From an uncultured Pseudomonadota bacterium (GTDB lineage: Bacteria; Pseudomonadota; Gammaproteobacteria; Methylococcales; Methylomonadaceae), in contig CAINHO010000011.1 of the NCBI GenBank assembly GCA_903848935.1, positions 1-40,231 of the forward strand: DNA of 40,231 nt. The letters run 5' to 3'. Below the pieces are notes generated by a model that saw nothing but the letters and a program-made list of their open reading frames with translations, ran no database searches and had not been told where the DNA came from. Below are positions 25,893 through 35,610 of the stretch, one piece after another (position 1 is the stretch's first letter; every line of letters starts with the position of its first letter). The translations under genes were made by a program, and so were the position numbers.

Positions 25893-27986
25893 TCACTGCA
25901 ACTCAGGATAAACTTTTTGCGCCCAACTCATCGCGCCATCTCTGGCTTGTTTCAAAGCAGGCACATCTTCAGCAGCATTCATTTTTTTCATGAATTGATG
26001 CGTTTTTGCCATATCTTTTGAAAATCGATAAGTATTCGCATAACACGCAACCGCTTTGCGTTCATCACCACTCAACGCAAACACATCGCCCAAATTTGAC
26101 CACGCCGCCGCTCTGTCTGGGAACATCGTTAAAGCGGCAATCAAGGTTTGCTGAGCAAGTTCTAAATTTTTCTGTTTTAAATACGCAAAGCCCAAATTAT
26201 TCACAATTTCAATATCGGAAGCATCTAAACGGTTGGCTTCAACAAACTTTGCCACCGCGCCACTGAAATCTTGAGTGTTTAATAACGCCAGAGCTTGATC
26301 GTTGATTTTGCGTGCGGCTTTTTTATTGCCTTTTGCAGGCTTGGGCGAGGCTTCAATTTTGAGTTTTGCTTCTTGGATTTCAGATTCATGACCAACGCCG
26401 CCACTATCCACCGCGTAATCAATCATCTGCATCACAGACGATTTTGCAGCTGACGTATTTTGAACGACGGCTATTTTTTCATTTTTGACAGCGGGGACTT
26501 GTGCGCCTTGTTTTTCTTCGTATTCTTTGCCATTGAAAACGTACAAGCTGTTTTTTGCAGGAATAATTTTGTATTTTTCGTCTGGTTCTGTGCCTTTTTT
26601 TGTCAGTAAAAATTCAGGATATTCTTTTTCGCTGTTAACTACGGATAATTTCCCCGTATATTTCCACTCATAAGCATCTTCTTTTGTGGAATCAACCATA
26701 TATTTGTCAGTTATAAAATATCCAAAAACCTTCCAATTATTTTTGTAGTAAGCTAATAAATACTTCCCTTCAAATCCATACGAGCCTTGACCTCCACCAT
26801 CCGTGTTTAATGAAAACAATAATTTATGGTCATCTGTATTTTTTATTATTTGAGCAGGTGGATTCACATTAGCATCGCCCCATTCACCCATCACACCTAT
26901 TTTTTGTTGCTTTGATACAATCTGCCATAAATTGCCAGCCTGTTTATAAGTTACTTGTCCTATATCAACACCACATGCGTGATAGTCACAAATACTGCCA
27001 TTCTCTGCCATTTGCTTTGTTTTAGTAAATATAACGTGAACATTCTCACTGTTATCTTTGAATGATTGTTCAAACAAAACACCGCTAAGTTTATTTTGTT
27101 GTAACTCTTTTATGAACCTTGTACGAAGTACATTCAAATCACTACTGCTAAAAAATTCGTACCTCTCATTTATAAAACGATACGTTTCTTGCGTTTTAGC
27201 ACCTGCAACATCAAAAGTAACAGTTAAATCGGCAAATTCTTGATTAGTATTCGTGCTTACTGCCATTACATTTTTATCAAAAATCGTTAAATATGGATGT
27301 TCTTTTTCAACGTGCCATTTATCGCCTTTTTTCACAAAAACCACAGAACTCAATAAAACGTCAGCAGGATAACTAACCGATGTTGAAGTCAACAAAATGT
27401 GTTTCATAACTCCATCTTGATTAAATTCTTTCGATTCCAGTATTTTTACCGTTCCAGTTTTACCCGCAAATTTCTCGTAACTTTCTAAACTGTTAGGTGG
27501 ATCGATATTTTCCCAAGATGCAGTTTTTGTATTTGCATCGTAATTGCCATATAAAATTTCAAGAGCTTTGCCATCATCAAAAGCCCCCGTAATCATTCGA
27601 TTTTCTTCTGCTTTATCGCACGCTATTTTTACCAACGCCGTAACGTCCGCATTGTCTTTATCTGCTGGCAAAGCGACCGTTTCAGCCGCAAACTTTTCTT
27701 GACTTGTACCGTCTTGGCGATATTTCACACCTTCCAACGTAAAAAAACGGTTATCACAATTCGTTTCGGCATTTTGAATCACATAACTGTCGGTCAAATC
27801 CCTGACCATGTTAAAACTTACCCAGCCGCTACGATTTCGTTTAACGGTGTTGGTGTCGAGATAAAATTTAGCCGTTTTTTTATCCGTTCCAACCGCTGTA
27901 AATCCTGCGAATTTATCTTCTTGTTTATCGCAAGCCGAGAGCATTAACGCCAACGGCATCGCTACCGCAAAAAATTTGAGTTTCAT
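25893..27986 (-). CDS. Large lipoprotein with adhesin E-like and TPR regions
   Basis: A 697-residue predicted lipoprotein (MKLKFFAVAMPLALMLSAC, lipid Cys 19). Residues about 25-130 look like the surface-adhesin E-like domain: AKFYLDTNTVKRNRSGWVSF and a cysteine pair (NCDNRF, IACDK). Residues about 130-500 hold repeated beta-rich segments with further Cys (ICDYHACG) that I cannot assign. A low-complexity Lys/Ala linker (about 535-555) leads to two or three TPR units (about 560-660, e.g. IVNNLGFAYLKQKNLELAQQ and AAWSNLGDVFALSGDERKA). It shares an ATGA overlap with the two-TM protein upstream, so they probably work together at the envelope. The function is unknown. The middle of the gene looks more AT-rich than its neighbours. 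Confidence 0.8.
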   Translation of the reverse strand: MKLKFFAVAMPLALMLSACDKQEDKFAGFTAVGTDKKTAKFYLDTNTVKRNRSGWVSFNMVRDLTDSYVIQNAETNCDNRFFTLEGVKYRQDGTSQEKFAAETVALPADKDNADVTALVKIACDKAEENRMITGAFDDGKALEILYGNYDANTKTASWENIDPPNSLESYEKFAGKTGTVKILESKEFNQDGVMKHILLTSTSVSYPADVLLSSVVFVKKGDKWHVEKEHPYLTIFDKNVMAVSTNTNQEFADLTVTFDVAGAKTQETYRFINERYEFFSSSDLNVLRTRFIKELQQNKLSGVLFEQSFKDNSENVHVIFTKTKQMAENGSICDYHACGVDIGQVTYKQAGNLWQIVSKQQKIGVMGEWGDANVNPPAQIIKNTDDHKLLFSLNTDGGGQGSYGFEGKYLLAYYKNNWKVFGYFITDKYMVDSTKEDAYEWKYTGKLSVVNSEKEYPEFLLTKKGTEPDEKYKIIPAKNSLYVFNGKEYEEKQGAQVPAVKNEKIAVVQNTSAAKSSVMQMIDYAVDSGGVGHESEIQEAKLKIEASPKPAKGNKKAARKINDQALALLNTQDFSGAVAKFVEANRLDASDIEIVNNLGFAYLKQKNLELAQQTLIAALTMFPDRAAAWSNLGDVFALSGDERKAVACYANTYRFSKDMAKTHQFMKKMNAAEDVPALKQARDGAMSWAQKVYPELQ

Positions 27987-28585
27987 TTTTCTACCTGTCT
28001 GGTGTTTCGTTCGATGGCGAGTAGTACGAGAATTAAGCTAAACAATGCAATCAATGTCACCGCACCAAAAACAAAGGCGGCAAAATACGTTTGTTGTAAT
28101 TGACGTTCAGCTTTGGCGGCGCGTTCTTCATCCAATTTCTTAAACTTCAATTGCTTGTACTTGTTAATTGCGTCAACAAAAGGCAGTTTTAATTTGTCGG
28201 ATTCTGTGACGGTTATCGCCATTTCGTCGATAAAATTCTGTTGAGCATCGAGCGGCAAAACATCCAACCAACTGTTGAGAATTTTGATATTTTCAGGTTC
28301 GTTAAAATGCTTTTGTAAAACAAACGGTAATTTGACAGACGGCAGAAGATTTAGGTTTGTTGATGATGGCGTGGAATAGGTTGATGTTGTATTTTCAACA
28401 ACGGGCGGTTTGATTGCGTCGGTCACTTCAATGGCGGTGACTTGGGTATTGATGCCTTTAGAAAAATCGACAAACAACATTCCGACAATACCAACACTGA
28501 TTAAAATACCGAAAATAATCAGCATGGCAAACACACGGGTTAAACCGAATAAAAACTTTTTTTCAAACTTGTCGATGGCTTGCAT
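27983..28585 (-). CDS. Hypothetical two-TM membrane protein
   Basis: A 200-residue protein of unknown family with a membrane helix near each end (about 16-38 and 167-190). The loop between them should be periplasmic if the positively charged N-terminus (DKFEKK) stays inside. The loop has a Ser/Thr/Pro-rich linker (TSTYSTPSSTN), a compact segment (LPFVLQKHFNEPENIKILNSW) and a highly charged helix (KKLDEERAAKAERQLQQ) before the second membrane helix. Its stop overlaps the start of the lipoprotein gene by 4 bp. It begins one base after the stop of a 38-codon frame. Confidence 0.75.
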   Translation of the reverse strand: MQAIDKFEKKFLFGLTRVFAMLIIFGILISVGIVGMLFVDFSKGINTQVTAIEVTDAIKPPVVENTTSTYSTPSSTNLNLLPSVKLPFVLQKHFNEPENIKILNSWLDVLPLDAQQNFIDEMAITVTESDKLKLPFVDAINKYKQLKFKKLDEERAAKAERQLQQTYFAAFVFGAVTLIALFSLILVLLAIERNTRQVEK

Positions 28586-28586
28586 A

Positions 28587-28703
28587 TTATTTTGCTACCG
28601 TTGCATTAAAGAATTTTGGATTACGATACAAAAAAACATCACGGACGAAAATTTCAAAGCCCGAAGGTGAAAGTGAATCTATTTTTCTGAAATCAGTAAT
28701 CAT
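28587..28703 (-). CDS. Possible 38-residue ORF coupled to proA
   Basis: This short frame starts with an ATG that overlaps the TGA of proA (ATGA) and stops with TAA one base before the ATG of the two-TM protein, filling the gap exactly. The product would read [20 protein letters not shown] followed by 18 more residues (RDVF to ATVAK). It has no Cys, no membrane helix and no family I recognise. The tight fit on both sides suggests translational coupling, either as a real microprotein or as a ribosome relay to the next gene. Its coding status is uncertain, since a chance open frame of this size is common. Confidence 0.4.
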   Translation of the reverse strand: MITDFRKIDSLSPSGFEIFVRDVFLYRNPKFFNATVAK

Positions 28704-29956
28704 GCCCGAATATGTCCATCGCCCAACACGATATATTTCAACGACGTTAAACCTTTTAAACCAACTGGCCCGCGAGCGTGTAATTTGTCGGTGCTAATAC
28801 CAATTTCTGCGCCTAGCCCATATTCAAACCCATCAGCAAAACGAGTCGAAGCATTCACCATCACAGAACTCGAATCAACTTCACGCAAAAACCGTCGCGC
28901 CAAGGTGTAATCTTCAGTCACAATAGATTCGGTATGTTGCGAGCTATATTGATGAATGTGATTCATCGCTTCGTCGATACCGCTGACGATTTTTATCGAT
29001 AAAATCGGCGCGAGATATTCAGTTTGCCAGTCTTCTTCAGTAGCACGGATGCAATTTGTCAGTAACGAACACGTTTTCGCACAACCGCGTAATTCCACGC
29101 CTTTCGAGTGAAATTGTTCCGCCAGTAATGGCAAAATTGCAGGTGCGATACTTTCGGCAATTAACAACGTTTCCATTGCATTGCACACGCCGTAACGATG
29201 CGTTTTAGAATTCACCGCGATACGAATCGCTTTGTTGATGTCGGCTTTATCGTCGATATAAACGTGGCAAATGCCGTCCAAATGTTTGATGACAGGAATT
29301 GTCGCTTCTTTGCTAATTCGCTCAATCAAACTTTTTCCGCCGCGTGGCACGATGACATCGACAAATTCTTTCATCGTAATCAATTCGCCGACGGCTGCAC
29401 GGTCGGTGGTTTCAACGATTTGAACGGCGGTTGGTGGTAATTCGGCTTCAATTAAACCTTGTGTAACGCACGCCGCAATCGCACGATTTGAATAAATCGC
29501 CTCCGAACCGCCGCGCAAAATACAGGCATTGCCTGATTTCAAACACAACGCCGCCGCATCAATTGTCACATTCGGGCGGGATTCGTAAATAATCCCAATT
29601 ACGCCCAATGGCACACGCATTTGTCCAACTTGAATGCCGCTCGGACGATAACTTAAATCGGTGATTTCACCAATCGGGTCGGGCAACGACGCAACTTGAA
29701 TCAACCCATCAATCATTGCTTGAATGCCTTTTAGCGAGAGTGTCAATCTGTCCAACGCTGCATCGTCCAAACCATTTTCTTTACCCGCGACCAAATCTTT
29801 TTGGTTTTCGCTAATCAAATCGGCTTTGCTTTCTTGGAGCGCGTTGGCAATCGCAATCAACGCACGATTTTTTAAATTCGTTTCAGTGTGACTTAGGATT
29901 CGTGCCGCTGCTTTGGCTTGTTGTCCTAAGGTTTGCATATAAGTTTGAATGTTCAT
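28700..29956 (-). CDS. proA: Gamma-glutamyl phosphate reductase
   Basis: The second step of proline biosynthesis: NADPH-dependent reduction of gamma-glutamyl phosphate to glutamate semialdehyde. The 418-residue protein (E. coli 417) has the aldehyde-dehydrogenase fold with [30 protein letters not shown], and the catalytic Cys 258 in [34 protein letters not shown] is the C-terminal ProA signature. It lies 12 bp upstream of nothing else in the pathway; proB is not in this window. Normally nadD follows directly, but here three frames intervene. Confidence 0.98.
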   Translation of the reverse strand: MNIQTYMQTLGQQAKAAARILSHTETNLKNRALIAIANALQESKADLISENQKDLVAGKENGLDDAALDRLTLSLKGIQAMIDGLIQVASLPDPIGEITDLSYRPSGIQVGQMRVPLGVIGIIYESRPNVTIDAAALCLKSGNACILRGGSEAIYSNRAIAACVTQGLIEAELPPTAVQIVETTDRAAVGELITMKEFVDVIVPRGGKSLIERISKEATIPVIKHLDGICHVYIDDKADINKAIRIAVNSKTHRYGVCNAMETLLIAESIAPAILPLLAEQFHSKGVELRGCAKTCSLLTNCIRATEEDWQTEYLAPILSIKIVSGIDEAMNHIHQYSSQHTESIVTEDYTLARRFLREVDSSSVMVNASTRFADGFEYGLGAEIGISTDKLHARGPVGLKGLTSLKYIVLGDGHIRA

Positions 29957-29968
29957 GTTTTCACCTTG

Positions 29969-30481
29969 TTAAAAAATAATTCCCATCGATTTACAAACCA
30001 GCAATAATCCACCTGCTGCCACGCCCGCCAACACATCATCGAGCATAATTCCAAAACCGCCGTGAACGTGTTTATCGACCCATTTAATTGGGAACGGTTT
30101 CAAAATATCGAAAAATCGAAACAACACAAAACCCAAAATTACCGCTTGCCAACTGAACGACACAAACCACATCGTAATCAAATAACCGGCGATTTCGTCC
30201 CACACAATGCCATTAAAATCATGTTCGCCGAGCAAGTTTGCCGCGTCATCACAAATTTTAATGCCAGCCAACGACACGATAATCGTCAACACGCTATAAA
30301 ACCAAAACGGAGTTTGCGCGAACAACAAATAAATCGGAATCGCCGCCAATGTGCCGCACGTTCCAGGAGCTTTTTTGACTAAACCCGAACCAAACCCAAA
30401 CGCTAAACACAAAATCGGATTTGTCAGAATCGTTTGGTGGGTGAGTTTATGGTTGCCATAATGTTCAAGAAAAATGTTCAT
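29969..30481 (-). CDS. pgpA: Phosphatidylglycerophosphatase A
   Basis: An inner-membrane enzyme removing phosphate from phosphatidylglycerophosphate to give phosphatidylglycerol. The 170-residue product (E. coli 172) has FGFGSGLVKKAPGTCGTLAA (about 29-48), IVWDEIAGYLITM (around 90-102) with conserved acidic residues, LFRFFDILKPFPIKW and HGGFGIMLDDVLAGV. ATG 30481 is preferred over a TTG 24 bp earlier. The gene overlaps the end of thiL by 17 bp. The thiL-pgpA order is conserved in gammaproteobacteria. Confidence 0.96.
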   Translation of the reverse strand: MNIFLEHYGNHKLTHQTILTNPILCLAFGFGSGLVKKAPGTCGTLAAIPIYLLFAQTPFWFYSVLTIIVSLAGIKICDDAANLLGEHDFNGIVWDEIAGYLITMWFVSFSWQAVILGFVLFRFFDILKPFPIKWVDKHVHGGFGIMLDDVLAGVAAGGLLLVCKSMGIIF

Positions 30482-31394
30482 AACCTTTCGCCGTGAATGT
30501 TTCAATGTGACCGGGTTTTTTTAAACGCAAACCCGATTCTTTTTCGATAATGCCAATCGCCGTGCAGTTTTCAGGCACACGATGGACGAATTTGGGCGGC
30601 ACGGTAAAACACAATTCGTAATCATCGCCAGCAACCAGCGGCATGAATTCGTCGCCCGTGTTTTCAATGTAGCTTTTCACGTCGTCAGAAAGCGGCAGTT
30701 TATCGAAATCGACACACGCACCCACGCCGCTTTGTTTCAAAATATGCCCTAAATCACCAACCAAACCGTCCGAAATATCAATGCACGCACTAGCAACACT
30801 TCGCAACGCTAAACCCGTTTCAATGCGCGGCATCGGTTCATGAAATCGCGCCACGGCATTTGCTGCGTGACATTCGTAACCTTGTTTGATTTTCAGCCCT
30901 AAACCCGCTTCGCCCAACAATCCCGTCATGTAAATTATGTCGCCAACTTGTGCGGTGGAACGTTTTAACGCTTGTCCGTTCGGCACTAAACCCATTGCTT
31001 GAACGGTCAAGATCAACGTGCCTTTTGTGGTATCGCCACCAATTAAATCGACGTTGTAACGTCGCGCAAGTTTTAAAAATCCTTCTGAAAATTCACTTAA
31101 CCAAATCTCATCAATACGCGGCAACGTTAACGCCAACGTGACCGCCAACGGTTTTGCGCCCATCGCAGCTAAATCACTCAAATTCACCGCCAATAATTTA
31201 TGCCCTAATTGCGCTGGATTCGCGTCGGCGAAAAAATGCACGCCTTCAACCATCGTATCGGTCGTAACCGCTAATTCATAGCCATTCGGAATAGACAACA
31301 ACGCACAATCGTCGCCAATTCCTAAACGAGTTTCCGAATTTTGTGGCGTAGATTGTTTGAAAAATTTATCGATTAACGAAAATTCAGTCAGCAT
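30465..31394 (-). CDS. thiL: Thiamine-monophosphate kinase
   Basis: Phosphorylates thiamine monophosphate to the cofactor thiamine diphosphate. The 309-residue protein has the PurM-like fold: RLGIGDDCALL (D28, D29, metal/ATP), ELAVTTDTMVEGVHF, HKLLAVNLSDLAAMGAKPLA, LIGGDTTKGTL and CIDISDGLVGDLGHIL. Length is close to E. coli ThiL (325). The common upstream partner nusB is missing from this window; a SNF2 ATPase gene lies 21 bp upstream. Confidence 0.97.
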   Translation of the reverse strand: MLTEFSLIDKFFKQSTPQNSETRLGIGDDCALLSIPNGYELAVTTDTMVEGVHFFADANPAQLGHKLLAVNLSDLAAMGAKPLAVTLALTLPRIDEIWLSEFSEGFLKLARRYNVDLIGGDTTKGTLILTVQAMGLVPNGQALKRSTAQVGDIIYMTGLLGEAGLGLKIKQGYECHAANAVARFHEPMPRIETGLALRSVASACIDISDGLVGDLGHILKQSGVGACVDFDKLPLSDDVKSYIENTGDEFMPLVAGDDYELCFTVPPKFVHRVPENCTAIGIIEKESGLRLKKPGHIETFTAKGYEHFS

Positions 31395-31415
31395 AAAAGT
31401 CGCTCAGTTCAAATT

Positions 31416-34400
31416 TCACGACAAATCCACATCGCGCAACAACGCTAACATCGCATCTACTGACATTTTGCCGCTTAATTCGCCACCTTCCAGCAAGCTA
31501 TTCGCCAAATCCCGTTTTTGATGATGCAGCGCGACAATTTTGTCTTCAATCGTATCTTTCGCCACCAAGCGATAAATGGTCACGGGACGTTTTTGTCCCA
31601 TGCGATGCGCCCGATCAGAAGCCTGATCTTCGACCGCTGGATTCCACCACGGATCCATGTGAATCACATAATCCGCCGCCGTTAAATTCAACCCCGTACC
31701 GCCTGCTTTCAAACTGATTAAAAATAAATCGCCTTCGCCCGCTTGAAACGCATTCATGGCTTTTTTGCGTTGCGCGACTGGCGTTGAACCATCCAAATAA
31801 TGGTAAACAATGCCTTTGCTGTCGAGTAATTCGCGAATCAATTTTAAATGCCCGACGAATTGACTAAACACGAGAGCTTTGTGGCGACTGTCGAGTAACT
31901 CATCGACCAATTCTTCAAAGGCTTGCAATTTCGAGCTGCTAATCGTGCTTTCGTCCAACACCAAACGTGGATGACAACAGGCGCGGCGCAATTTCATGAT
32001 TTCCGCCAACACTTGTAATTGTTGACCCGATTGCGCGGTCGCTTTTTCCATCACTTGCATCGCGCTTCGACGCAACGCTTCATACATAGCGCGTTCGTCA
32101 GGGCTTAATTCAATGTGCAAGGTGACTTCCGTTCGTGCGGGTAATTCGGTCAATACGTCATTTTTCAAGCGGCGCAAAATGAACGGACGCAACAATTTTT
32201 TCAACCGATATTGCGCGTTATGGTCGTGATTATTTTCAATCGCACTCGCATAACGTTCATTGAATTTTGCCAACGAACCGAGCAAACCTGGATTGATAAA
32301 ATTAAATAAATTCCACAATTCGCCCAAGTGGTTTTCAATCGGTGTACCGGTCGTGACCATTTTGAAATCTGCTTGTAACGCCATCGCCGCTTTCGAGCGT
32401 TTCGTGAGATTATTTTTAATCGCTTGCGCTTCGTCGGCAATTAAAGTGTGCCATTTCACTTGTTGCAAGCGTTCACCTTCGTTTTGCAACAAGCCATAAC
32501 TACAGACCACCAAATCAAATGCGCCCAGATTATTGAGCATAGTTTGTCTATCACCGTTACCAAATTGTTTCACGTTCAAAGTCGGTGCAAACCGCGCACA
32601 TTCTTCTATCCAATTGATACACACCGACGTTGGCGCGAGAATCAGCGTCGGGCCTTGTGGCGCACGCGATAAAATTAACGCTAACGATTGCACGGTTTTA
32701 CCCAAACCCATATCGTCCGCTAAACACGCGCCCGCGCCCCAATGTGCCAAACGACTCATCCATTGAAAACCTTCCAACTGATAATCACGCAACTCGCCTT
32801 GCAACGTAGACGGCACTTTCGGATTCAAATCATCCAATGCGTCCAAGCGTTTCAGCTGATCTTTCCACGGTTTGCTGGCGGTAATCGTCATGCCTTCGGT
32901 GATTTCTTCCAAGGCTTGTGCGGCGAGGGCGTGAAATTGAATTTTGTCATTTTTCACTTCGCCCAAACCCGCTAAATCGTCGAGACGATGGCGTAATTCT
33001 TTAGTCAACGCGATGATTTGCCCATCTTCTAATTGCAAAAAACGCCCCGAAGAATTCGCTAATAACTGCATCAAACGTTGCATATCCAACACTTGCCCGT
33101 CATCGACTTGAATATCGCCTTCGACGCTAAACCAATTTTGTTCGTGGCGCACGGAGAAGCGCGTTTGAGACAATCCCATTTCGCGGCTGAGTTTGATTTT
33201 TTTGCCTTTGGGCCATTCCAACACCGCGAACTCACCTAAATTTTGTAAATTCAACAACGTTTCTAATGCCGTATCTGCATCTTCGAGTGACCATTTCAGT
33301 GAATTTTCTGGCTCCAATTCAGCGCAGGCATCAAGCAATTCCGCGACGTATTGTTTTTCAATCTCGAAATTACGGGTGGTTTGTAATTGTTTGCCATCAA
33401 TATCCGCCAACACCGTCGTGCCGCCCGTTGCCGGTTTGTACAAAGGCCCGCCATCGAAAAATGGTTGCACAAATACTTCCATTTGAATGCCTTGTCCAAT
33501 CGGTTGCAAATGCAAATGTAATCGACTGTCTACATCAACAGATTCGGCTTGTGTCGCCACCATGCCGACCATATTCGATTGCACCGTCAACATCGATGCG
33601 ACGGCAGAAATCGAATCCATCACCCGTTGCCGTGCGCTGACAGGAATGGTCAAACCGTTTTCGCCCAAAATCGACGCAACTTGGCGATGTTGCTCGTTGA
33701 TGTCATACAGCAACACGCCCGTGGCGGTTTTTTGAATTACGATTTGAGCATCACGAGTGATTTGTGGAATCAACGATAAATGCAATTTATCGTTTTGTTC
33801 TTGAACCAAAAGTTGCGGCGCAGCGGTTTCAATATCAATCGGGACGTTATATTGCACTTGCGAAGCCCAATAGATATGCGGATGCCCGACCGCTTCAAAT
33901 AAGGCTTCTTCCGGAAGTACATACGTTTCGGCATTGTAATAATTGTAGTAATCGTCATTTTTACTGAGGCGAATTTTTTTGCATATCCGTTGATCTTGTT
34001 CGGTTAAATACTCAAAACTATTTAACTCGTTATGTAAGCGTTTCAATGCAACAGCACGTCCTTTCGACCAGCTGCCATTTTTACTCATACGTTGTTCTTT
34101 GGGGTCGAGTGAGATTGCGTTAGCCTCTAAACTCAATGTCCAAATCATGCGTAATTCTAACGGAGCAGCCGAATGGGCTGTCATCGTAGGCAATGTATTG
34201 ACTTGGCTTAAGGCTTCTAATGCGCGTTCCCAAGCTTCGCTGCGTGGAAACGCATCAATCAATTGTAGAAAAGGGTTTTCGCTATAGTATTTCGCAATTT
34301 TGTCGCAGGTTTTATGGGGATAACCCAGTCGTTGCAATAATGCAGAACTTATCGCCGCATACCAAACATGATTGAGTTCTTGAGCCGCTTGGCAATAATT

Positions 34401-35579
34401 CGCTAAAGGTGCGAGAACAATCGCTTGTTGTGCCGCGCCACTGATTCGATCAGTTTCGCCTAGCCAATGCAGCAACAAAATTTGCACTAAATTTTCATAA
34501 GCTGAATGTCGCTTCGCCGTCAATGATGCGCCTTCAAGGTAGTTTTCGTTATCTTGGTAAATATCAAGAGCGTTCAATAACATCCGATTTAATGGCGATA
34601 TGGTGCGACCTTTGTTATAAAAAATAGACAAATACTGTCGCAGTTGCTGCAAATTTGTCAGTGTACGACTCCGAAATAACATCAATCCATAGAAAAAATC
34701 GTACAACCCCCCGAGCGTCGCATGACGTTTATTGCCTTTTCTGACCAACTTCAACGCTGCATTAAAAAAGTCGAGCGCGTCGTCGTAACGATTGTGCCAA
34801 ATCGCTAATATGGCGCGGAGTTTTAGACCGTCCGACGAATTATCATCTTGCAACCATTCTGCGACTTCTTTTTCATTCCCACGAAATAGCCGTTGTTCAA
34901 GAATGGTGTGCAGTATGTCCAAATCCTTAGGTTTCGTTTGCCCGAACGATTGTTCCAGTAAATTGTAGAGACCATTTTTTTTCGCACAGGCTTTAGAATC
35001 GAACGTTAAAAAATCCTCAACCAAGCTATAACGCAATACTAAAAAGCGAATTTTCACAGGCAATGTCGCAAACCATTCGCGGTCAAAATGCTCGAAAAAG
35101 AGTTGCTGAATCAGTTCCTCGAAATGCTCTGGGAAATCCTGGTACAACAGCGCGATATTTGCCGCAAAGCCCGTTTCATTGTGCTGATAAAGAAACAATC
35201 GCAGTTTCTTCATTTGATGCAGCACCATAAATTTGGCGGGTGAATACGAATAACCGTCTTTTTCCATGATGAGGTGTTGTGCCAATTTCATAAACCACGG
35301 TTTAGTCACTGCAATTCGCATCAACGTTTCGGAGATGTCTCGATGACAATACCAACCTTCGTGAGAGCCGATAATAAAACCCATTTTTTGAAAACGTTCT
35401 TGAAAATCTCGATTAACGGATTTCATCGTAATGGCATCAAGTCCCGCTGCTTTTAGGGTATTTTGTAAGCTCAATTGTCCGATGGGCGCGTAAACCACCG
35501 CTAAGACTAATAAAATATCCTGTTCGTGTTGGGGGAGTACGTCGAAAAGTTCTGATAATCGCTGTTGAATTGTCGTCAT
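31416..35579 (-). CDS. Very large SNF2-family ATPase (Swi2/Snf2 helicase-like)
   Basis: A 1387-residue protein. The C-terminal about 470 residues form a complete SNF2 motor: LRDYQLEGFQWMSRL (Q-like), LADDMGLGKTVQSLAL (Walker A, about 945-960), LIADEAQAIKN (about 1045), TTGTPIENHLGELWNL, LKAGGTGLNLTAADYV and HRMGQKRPVTIYRL (about 1320). Residues about 1-560 form a helical, TPR-like region of unknown family, possibly opening with a winged-helix-like segment. Residues about 560-900 form a beta-rich region resembling the SNF2-associated N-terminal domain of bacterial homologues. It likely moves along duplex DNA or remodels protein-DNA or RNA polymerase complexes, as RapA does. No methylase, nuclease or defence gene is adjacent. 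It lies 31 bp downstream of nspC. Confidence 0.93.
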   Translation of the reverse strand: MTTIQQRLSELFDVLPQHEQDILLVLAVVYAPIGQLSLQNTLKAAGLDAITMKSVNRDFQERFQKMGFIIGSHEGWYCHRDISETLMRIAVTKPWFMKLAQHLIMEKDGYSYSPAKFMVLHQMKKLRLFLYQHNETGFAANIALLYQDFPEHFEELIQQLFFEHFDREWFATLPVKIRFLVLRYSLVEDFLTFDSKACAKKNGLYNLLEQSFGQTKPKDLDILHTILEQRLFRGNEKEVAEWLQDDNSSDGLKLRAILAIWHNRYDDALDFFNAALKLVRKGNKRHATLGGLYDFFYGLMLFRSRTLTNLQQLRQYLSIFYNKGRTISPLNRMLLNALDIYQDNENYLEGASLTAKRHSAYENLVQILLLHWLGETDRISGAAQQAIVLAPLANYCQAAQELNHVWYAAISSALLQRLGYPHKTCDKIAKYYSENPFLQLIDAFPRSEAWERALEALSQVNTLPTMTAHSAAPLELRMIWTLSLEANAISLDPKEQRMSKNGSWSKGRAVALKRLHNELNSFEYLTEQDQRICKKIRLSKNDDYYNYYNAETYVLPEEALFEAVGHPHIYWASQVQYNVPIDIETAAPQLLVQEQNDKLHLSLIPQITRDAQIVIQKTATGVLLYDINEQHRQVASILGENGLTIPVSARQRVMDSISAVASMLTVQSNMVGMVATQAESVDVDSRLHLHLQPIGQGIQMEVFVQPFFDGGPLYKPATGGTTVLADIDGKQLQTTRNFEIEKQYVAELLDACAELEPENSLKWSLEDADTALETLLNLQNLGEFAVLEWPKGKKIKLSREMGLSQTRFSVRHEQNWFSVEGDIQVDDGQVLDMQRLMQLLANSSGRFLQLEDGQIIALTKELRHRLDDLAGLGEVKNDKIQFHALAAQALEEITEGMTITASKPWKDQLKRLDALDDLNPKVPSTLQGELRDYQLEGFQWMSRLAHWGAGACLADDMGLGKTVQSLALILSRAPQGPTLILAPTSVCINWIEECARFAPTLNVKQFGNGDRQTMLNNLGAFDLVVCSYGLLQNEGERLQQVKWHTLIADEAQAIKNNLTKRSKAAMALQADFKMVTTGTPIENHLGELWNLFNFINPGLLGSLAKFNERYASAIENNHDHNAQYRLKKLLRPFILRRLKNDVLTELPARTEVTLHIELSPDERAMYEALRRSAMQVMEKATAQSGQQLQVLAEIMKLRRACCHPRLVLDESTISSSKLQAFEELVDELLDSRHKALVFSQFVGHLKLIRELLDSKGIVYHYLDGSTPVAQRKKAMNAFQAGEGDLFLISLKAGGTGLNLTAADYVIHMDPWWNPAVEDQASDRAHRMGQKRPVTIYRLVAKDTIEDKIVALHHQKRDLANSLLEGGELSGKMSVDAMLALLRDVDLS

Positions 35580-35610
35580 TTTAAATATGCGTAGGGTTGA
35601 AGTTTTGGTG

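Noticed and set aside
32201-33967. Several 60-120 codon frames antisense to the SNF2 gene
   Set aside because: Shadows of a long coding frame with consistent motifs; none has start signals or recognisable domains.
31416-35579. Phage-defence system built on the SNF2 gene
   Set aside because: No methylase, nuclease, phospholipase D or other defence partner on either side; neighbours are thiL and nspC.
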